The position numbers and the translations under genes were made by a program. The notes under the pieces were generated by a model, which had not been told where the DNA came from, searched no databases, and worked only from the letters and a program-made list of their open reading frames with translations. DNA of 64,000 bases from positions 26,930 to 90,929 of the forward strand of contig JAENRP010000142.1 of NCBI GenBank assembly GCA_024741835.1, written 5' to 3'. Positions 59,200 through 64,000 of this stretch are shown in pieces. The stretch comes from Diplocarpon mali. Its lineage: Eukaryota > Ascomycota > Leotiomycetes > Helotiales > Drepanopezizaceae. Positions within the stretch are counted from its first letter, which is position 1, and every line of letters begins with the position of its first letter.

Positions 59200-59680
59200 T
59201 ATAATATACGCTTCTTAAGAATTGCCTATAGCTTTAAGGCTAAGGAATACCAACTAATTGCGTCTTTAGATGCTTCTTTTAAAGATGATTAAAAGACCTG
59301 TAGATCCTCTTAAGGATACGTCTTCTTCCTATTTAAAGGACCGATTATTTAAAAAGCGAATCGCTAAGCGACTATTATACTCTCCTTTACTAAAGTAGAA
59401 CTCTATAGCATAGTTTCTACTGCAAAGGGGATAATAGCTATAAAACGCCTCTTTAAGGAGATTCGCATAGACTTCCTCTTTAAATAAAATATATATTATA
59501 ATAACTAATAGATAATTCAGCTAATTATTATAAAGAATAAGAAGATTAAGACAAGCCTTTAATATATCGAAATCAGCAATATATAGATCTGCTAAGAGTA
59601 CTAGAGAGGAAGCTTTTAAATAATCTACCTCCCTATTAAAGAGATATACGCAGATAGGCTTACTAAGAACCTAAACTGCT
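59200..59680 (+). pseudogene. Copia-2 RNase H
   Basis: LIASLDASFKDD--TCRSS-GYVFFLF and FTKVELYS, the 'FSDASFADD..TRRSSQGY ... TEAELLAL' pattern. The catalytic Asp in LDASF is kept. Confidence 0.8.
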
Positions 59681-59879
59681 AAAAGTTTAAGAGCTTTATT
59701 TATTTATTAAACCTTTAGAGCTTTTAAATAATCGTTTAGCAACTCGCACTTGCTAGCGAGTAGTCACTTATTACTAGGAGACTCGTACTTATAAGCTCCT
59801 ACTCTCTTATAATTATATTTATTTATTTTCTCTTATAAAGTATACTGCAAAAGCTCTCCTTTTTTAAAAATACAAAATA

Positions 59880-60745
59880 GGTAATATTCCTAAGCTGCTA
59901 TTATAAGGTGCGACCCTTTCTCAGATCCTCCTAGCTAGGGTTAGGAGCTGCGAAGCTATAGCCATAAGCTCCGCACGGATCTCCTCCTAAGAGAGGCCTA
60001 GAGGCACTCCCTCGGCTAGAGGCCTACTAGCGAATATACTAGCAACAGCAAGGGCGAAGGCAGAGGGTGCGGCAGCGGCAAAGGCAGGAGCGGCGATGAT
60101 AGGGGCAAGGGAGACGAACGGAGATATAAACGGGTCGGCGTTAGCGGCAGCGGTAGGGATAGGAGCGGCGGTAGCAAGTAGGGGGAATAGGGCAGTAGAG
60201 GATAGGCCGGCGGCGAACGCAAATAGTATGCTAGGAGTAGGGGAGGCAGTAGCATTACTACTTATAAGAGTAGCAGGTCCTCTTAGCATTAGGGTCCGAT
60301 CGCTCCTATCTTTTAAAAATCAGCTTAAAACTTAATAAGACTTAATAAAACATACTATAGAAGCTCTAAAGCGCACCCTTTACTATATTAAGCAGTAGCG
60401 CTACCTCCTCCTTAAAGGCGCTGTAGGCGTAGGCCGATACGACAGCCTCTTAAGAGGCAAGGAGAGGTCCGCTAGCCTGCTAGCAGCTATTGCTTAATAC
60501 TATATAATAAACGCAATATGCACTAAAGGTGCTATTAAAGTATTAATAATCGAGATTGCTAATACTCTTGCGTGCGATATAATACACGTATGCATTATCG
60601 CGCTCTATCGTAGGCTTAGGCATATAGCGCGCAGTAGGGGCGGGGCTCTTAGGTGGCGGCGGCGGCAGGGGCGGCGGCGGCGGCAAGGGCGATAGCGGCG
60701 GCGGCTTATTGCCTAGCAAGCGCTAGGAGGACCGCGCTAAGGTTG
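59880..60745 (-). pseudogene. Copia-2 antisense six-cysteine protein
   Basis: Opposite to Copia-2 pol, between RNase H and the 3' LTR. The minus strand reads a proline-rich start (60640-60715; PPPLSPLPPPPPLPPPP), then PKSPAPTARYMPKPTIERD. The cluster at 60483-60590 has spacing C-x2-C-x10-C-x10-C-x2-C-x6-C (two positions still Cys, the rest Tyr by G-to-A change). After it come ASGPLLAS-EAVVSAYAYSAF and KEEVALLLNIVKGAL. A second frame holds an open Ala/Pro-rich stretch (59987-60289) and then EEIRAELMAIASQLLTLARR. The order (Pro-rich, Cys cluster, helices, Ala/Pro linker, helix) supports a real protein, and its GC-rich Pro codons explain the local GC peak. Confidence 0.6.
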
Positions 60746-61168
60746 CAGCTTCTAAAGGAGCGCTAGCAACCTAGCGCAAAGTCAGTATAACGCAGGGTAT
60801 AAGGACTCTAAGGGTCTTACTTTGCAAGGGCGGCTAAGGCTATAATAAGCAGGAGTTCCTTCTATATTTAAAAATTATTAGTATAAAGATGATATTTTAA
60901 ATAATAAAGGAGGGTTATTTTTAAAAGAAGGGAAGGAGAACCTTTACGATAGAAATACTCTATAAGAAGCCTAATAAAGCACTAGCGTAGAATCGCAAAG
61001 ATTCCTAAGAACGCTTATTACTTATAGCAACCCTTTTCATTTTAAAAGGAACGACCTTTAAAGGGGTAGTATATAAGATAAAGCCTCTTTTCTTTATAAC
61101 TACTATTCTTTCTTTTATTTTATCTATATAACTAAGCGATTCTAAGAGCATCGCCTAACTAAGGGATA

Positions 61169-61365
61169 TATTATATAAAATAGGCAGAGTCTCTACTTAT
61201 TCTAAAGACTCTCTATATAACTCTACTAAGTTATAGACTCTCCCTTTTCTTTCCGAAGTCTCCTTACTATATATATATTAGATAATAATACAATTAATCA
61301 TCTTCTCCTACTTTTGCAAGCCTCTTAAGCGACCTAATGAAGGCCCTCCAGCCGACCGCACTACA
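61169..61365 (+). repeat. Copia-2 3' LTR
   Basis: 197 bp. Much more RIP-mutated than its partner at its 5' end (TATTATATAAAATAGG against TGTCGTGCAGAATAGG), but the CTACA end is intact. Confidence 0.92.
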
Positions 61366-61370
61366 AATTA

Positions 61371-62209
61371 CTATTAAGATAATTAAAGTGAACTAATTCT
61401 ATTAATAAATCATATACAATCGACTCTCCCTTATGCTTCGATTAGTATAACCTTATATTAGCTTAAGTATAGAGTTGCACCTTAGATAAGTTAGGACTAG
61501 ATCTTTTTAAAACTGTCTAACCTATAGGAGAGATTAAACTAAGTAGAGGCTAAGCTAATAGTAAAGAGGATGCACTCAGCCTAGGAAGTAGCAAAAGGTA
61601 ATATAGAATATACCTAAGAGAAGATGCAAAAGTCTATAAATCAATACTAAAAGGAGATTGATTAGAAACCTAAAGATATAGTCTACCTTTTGATAAAAAA
61701 TCTTAAGAACTACTACCTTAATAGGAAACTGGCCAATTAATAGGATAGTCCTTTCGAGGTTCTTAAGAAGGTAGGCAATTTATATTAGATTAAGCTACCT
61801 ATAGGTTTTATAATATATAATATCTTTATACTAAAGCTACTATTTAAAGATCTATAAAACCCTTTACTAGGTTAGGAATAACCTTAGCCTACTATAGAAA
61901 AAATCATTAAGTAAGAAGAGTATAAAGTATTTAAGATATTAAGTATACGCTTATCTTAAAGGAAACTAAAGTACTAGGTCAAATGGACTAATTATAACTC
62001 TAATTTAAATTAGTATTACGCTTTAAATTTTATAAAATCCTTATATAAGATTTGCGACTTTTATTAAGCTAATCCTATAAAGCTAGGACTACCTTAGAAC
62101 TTATAAGCTTGGCTAAAGGCTTAGGAAAGTGGTATAGATAATTACAATCACTTAAAAGATAATAAGCTAGATGTAAAATAGGTTAATAAATAAATCTAAA
62201 AATATAAAA
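61371..62209 (+). pseudogene. Gypsy B integrase end and chromodomain
   Basis: Colinear with copy A 39.24-40.07 kb: integrase C-terminal part, then the chromodomain (EYKVFKILSIRLS-, VKWTNYN) with the terminal NPIKLGLP-type stretch. Confidence 0.8.
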
Positions 62210-62279
62210 NNNNNNNNNNNNNNNNNNNNNNNNNNNNNNNNNNNNNNNNNNNNNNNNNNNNNNNNNNNNNNNNNNNNNN
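62210..62279. other. assembly gap, 70 N
   Basis: Same relative position as the 86-N gap of copy A. Confidence 0.99.
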
Positions 62280-63215
62280 CCTCCCTTTATAATTCCTCTG
62301 ACCCCTCTTCCTTTGCGCTTAAAAAGATAAGCTCTAACTCCGTTCTAAAGCTAAAGCTTAGCTCCTATCTACGCCCTCGCTTGAAACGACCCCAACCTCC
62401 TCTTACTACTACTAGCGCCGCCCTATTAGCCGCTGCGCCTGACGCTACCCTTATTACTACAAGCCCTCCTCCTTTTATAAAAGACTCTACTACTATAGTA
62501 GTCCGCTCTACTAATGTAGTAATAGACCTTAAGAGGCCTAGTATAATTCGGCTAGATTGCTTTAATCTTATTAGCTAAGACTTAATAAAGTTGCTATGCT
62601 CTTATTAAAAAGTTAGCGATCAATTTAATACTAATTTAAGTTTAACTTATAGTAACTATCGCCTAGATCTCCTCTAGCTAGCTTGCTATAGCCTTAGCTA
62701 TAAAGCAGAGCTCTATAAGGCTAGTATACTTAAGTTAAGAGCAGCTAATCGGAGCCTTTATACTAGCTATTAGCAAAAGGTTGATAAGGACCTAGGCGCG
62801 CCAGACCGCCTTTTAATAGAGCATCTTACAGTTCCTTGCCAAAACCGCTTATATATTATTATTATTACTACTATCGTCCTCCTCTTACTATTAGGCAGCC
62901 TCTTCCTACTACTCCTTAAGGGCCGCGGATAGCGCTATAAACTCCTTCTTAATATAAGAAGGAAGCTATAAATAAGTATTAGCGCAAATAGAACTCCAAA
63001 GTCGATTTAAGGTACTTATAAAGATATACTCCGCCTTTTACTCCTAGTACTAGTAGCACTTCTTACTACACTCCAACTCGAATTCGCACTTATGCGCAAT
63101 ATTGCGCATAAGGCGCCGCACGCACTAGCAATAACAAACGCAATAGGCTACTATAAAGGCGCCTGATAGCAAAGGGATCGGCACTATATATATTAGATGC
63201 GATTCGACCCTAGAC
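62280..63215 (-). pseudogene. Gypsy B antisense six-cysteine protein
   Basis: Second copy of the Gypsy antisense gene. The cluster at 63026-63142 retains Cys at several places where copy A has Tyr (for example KKC), and vice versa, so the two copies together define all six positions. The Gln-rich stretch shows TAA/TAG here where copy A still has CAG/CAA, direct evidence that the minus frame was coding before RIP. The first frame reads LLSGAFIVAYCVCYC at its start. Confidence 0.6.
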
Positions 63216-63493
63216 TAAGGTAAACTTACTTATAGTAGTAGTAATAGTAGTAATTATTTCTACTATTATACATTAGCCTTATGCTATAGTAGTAGGAGTA
63301 AGGGACCTATACGATTATATATAGTTATTATATTAAAGAAGGAAGATCCTATAAAGGGAAAAATAAATTTGAGTATATAATACGACTTGCGCTAAACTAA
63401 ATATAGAATAGTACTATTTGCATAATAATACGCTAAGTACATTACTATACGAAAATCATTATAACCTACTAACGCTTATAGGCAAGCGTTCTC

Positions 63494-63508
63494 AAAGGGG
63501 AAGGGTAG
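63494..63508 (+). other. polypurine tract of Gypsy B
   Basis: AAAGGGGAAGGGTAG directly before LTR 4. Confidence 0.7.
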
Positions 63509-63815
63509 TATAACAGTTATACCTCCACTTAGTGTAATAACTTAAGAGTATAGCGTTTTAAGGTTTTGCAATCTCGATTTAATATAGGGTTATCTTAAAT
63601 CGACCCTAAAGGTGCAAAAGGATATTCTTATATAATATTATATAAATAAATAAAGAGCCTTAAGCTACTTATATATATAAGGAAAAAGGGCTCTCCCTTA
63701 AGGAAGGCTCTCTAACTTCTTTATTTCCTTTGTATTAGACCTATAGAATACGCCTTTTACACTACTTCTTGCTCCTATACTTGATCTCGCATTTTGGTGG
63801 TTCTGTGTCGTTATA
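63509..63815 (+). repeat. Gypsy LTR 4
   Basis: 307 bp, TATAACAGTTATACCTCC...GTGTCGTTATA, followed at once by the CAAGT duplication. Confidence 0.9.
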
Positions 63816-63820
63816 CAAGT
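63816..63820. other. target-site duplication CAAGT, right
   Basis: Matches 33059-33063 exactly. Confidence 0.85.
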
Positions 63821-64000
63821 CCTACAAACCTATAGGTTCTGCAAGTTCTTTTTAAAAAGTCTTCGAAGCTAAGACTAATTCTCTTCGAATGCGAACTAAT
63901 CAAATCTCAAGGGAGACGACGACTCAAGACCCGTACGTAGTATCACCTAAGAATCTGTACATTCGTTAGAGTTCTTGTAAAGAATCTATAAAGCCAAGAT
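63821..64000. other. sequence right of the Gypsy block
   Basis: Balanced-composition DNA that retains CpA and TpG, so probably outside the RIP-mutated block. No gene is visible in 180 bp. Confidence 0.5.

Larger units (their letters stand above)
53807..61365 (+). mobile_element. Copia-2, complete nested Ty1/copia element
   Basis: 7559 bp in the same direction as Gypsy. LTRs of 197 bp at 53807-54003 and 61169-61365. Target duplication AATTA at 53802-53806 and 61366-61370. Joining the flanks restores the integrase sequence of copy A. The LTR family differs from Copia-1. Its primer-binding site (GTTATAAGCCC) matches that of the Copia remnant at 16.7 kb. Confidence 0.93.
33064..63815 (+). mobile_element. 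composite tandem Gypsy (chromovirus) block with nested Copia elements
   Basis: Four 307-bp LTRs of one family (33064, 34126, 41384, 63509), ends TGTAAC...GTTATA, flanked by an exact CAAGT duplication. Copy A occupies 34126-41690. Copy B runs from the shared LTR 41384-41690 to 63509-63815, with two Copia insertions. Without these insertions the body of B totals about 6.19 kb against 6.20 kb for A. All coding frames are destroyed by RIP. Confidence 0.9.

Noticed and set aside
59987..60289. Stand-alone 100-residue Ala/Pro-rich protein
   Set aside because: It is better explained as the linker part of the Copia-2 antisense gene, since helical sequence continues after its stop in the same frame.
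1..64000. CRISPR arrays, rRNA or tRNA genes, bacterial-type operons
   Set aside because: None seen. The regular palindromes in 1-15 kb are not separated by uniform spacers, and the window has eukaryotic introns.

Overview
The window looks like part of a chromosome of a filamentous ascomycete (Pezizomycotina) with a two-speed, RIP-shaped genome. The evidence is: two genes with short GT-AG introns and CTAAC/CTAAG branch points; LTR retrotransposons whose CpA/TpG sites are almost all converted to TpA; stop codons that fall mostly where Gln, Trp or Arg codons are expected; and abrupt AT-rich/GC-balanced boundaries. A secreted pectin-side-chain esterase suggests a plant-associated lifestyle. I cannot name the species.

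Layout. 1-15.2 kb: AT-rich, RIP-ruined. It holds a Gypsy-type polyprotein remnant on the minus strand (gag, protease, RT, RNase H, integrase, pol C-terminus, about 14.0 down to 7.8 kb) and two related remnants of a protein I cannot identify (7.45-6.1 kb and 3.6-1.7 kb). A 28-bp near-palindrome recurs 14 times across this block. 15.3-16.9 kb: 5' part of a Copia element (LTR, gag, zinc knuckle, start of protease), ending about 45 bp from the first gene. 16.9-32.7 kb: a non-RIP island with two confident genes. One is a secreted-type FMN-dependent alpha-hydroxy-acid dehydrogenase (3 exons, 384 aa, minisatellite in intron 2). The other is a family CE12 rhamnogalacturonan acetylesterase (2 exons, 269 aa). 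The rest of the island has no gene I can support. Its first 3.7 kb is very GC-rich and the remainder is near 45% GC by eye. A solo Copia LTR closes it at 32.4-32.7 kb.

33064-63815 is one nested transposon block, bounded by 307-bp LTRs and an exact 5-bp target duplication (CAAGT). It contains two tandem chromodomain Gypsy copies (A and B) sharing an LTR, with the LTR-plus-leader unit duplicated in front of A. Copy B is split by two complete Copia elements: Copia-1 (42524-50578, minus strand, 299-bp LTRs, TSD TAATT) and Copia-2 (53807-61365, plus strand, 197-bp LTRs, TSD AATTA).

The most interesting signal is shared by all three LTR elements of this block. Between the end of pol and the 3' LTR, each carries a coding-like stretch on the strand opposite to pol. 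Each encodes a six-cysteine cluster of the form C-x2-C-x10-15-C-x9-11-C-x2-C-x6-C, reminiscent of a Zn2Cys6 fold, followed by Glu/Gln-rich or helical sequence. Its presence in the same place and antisense orientation in one Gypsy and two different Copia families suggests a conserved antisense accessory gene of fungal LTR retrotransposons.
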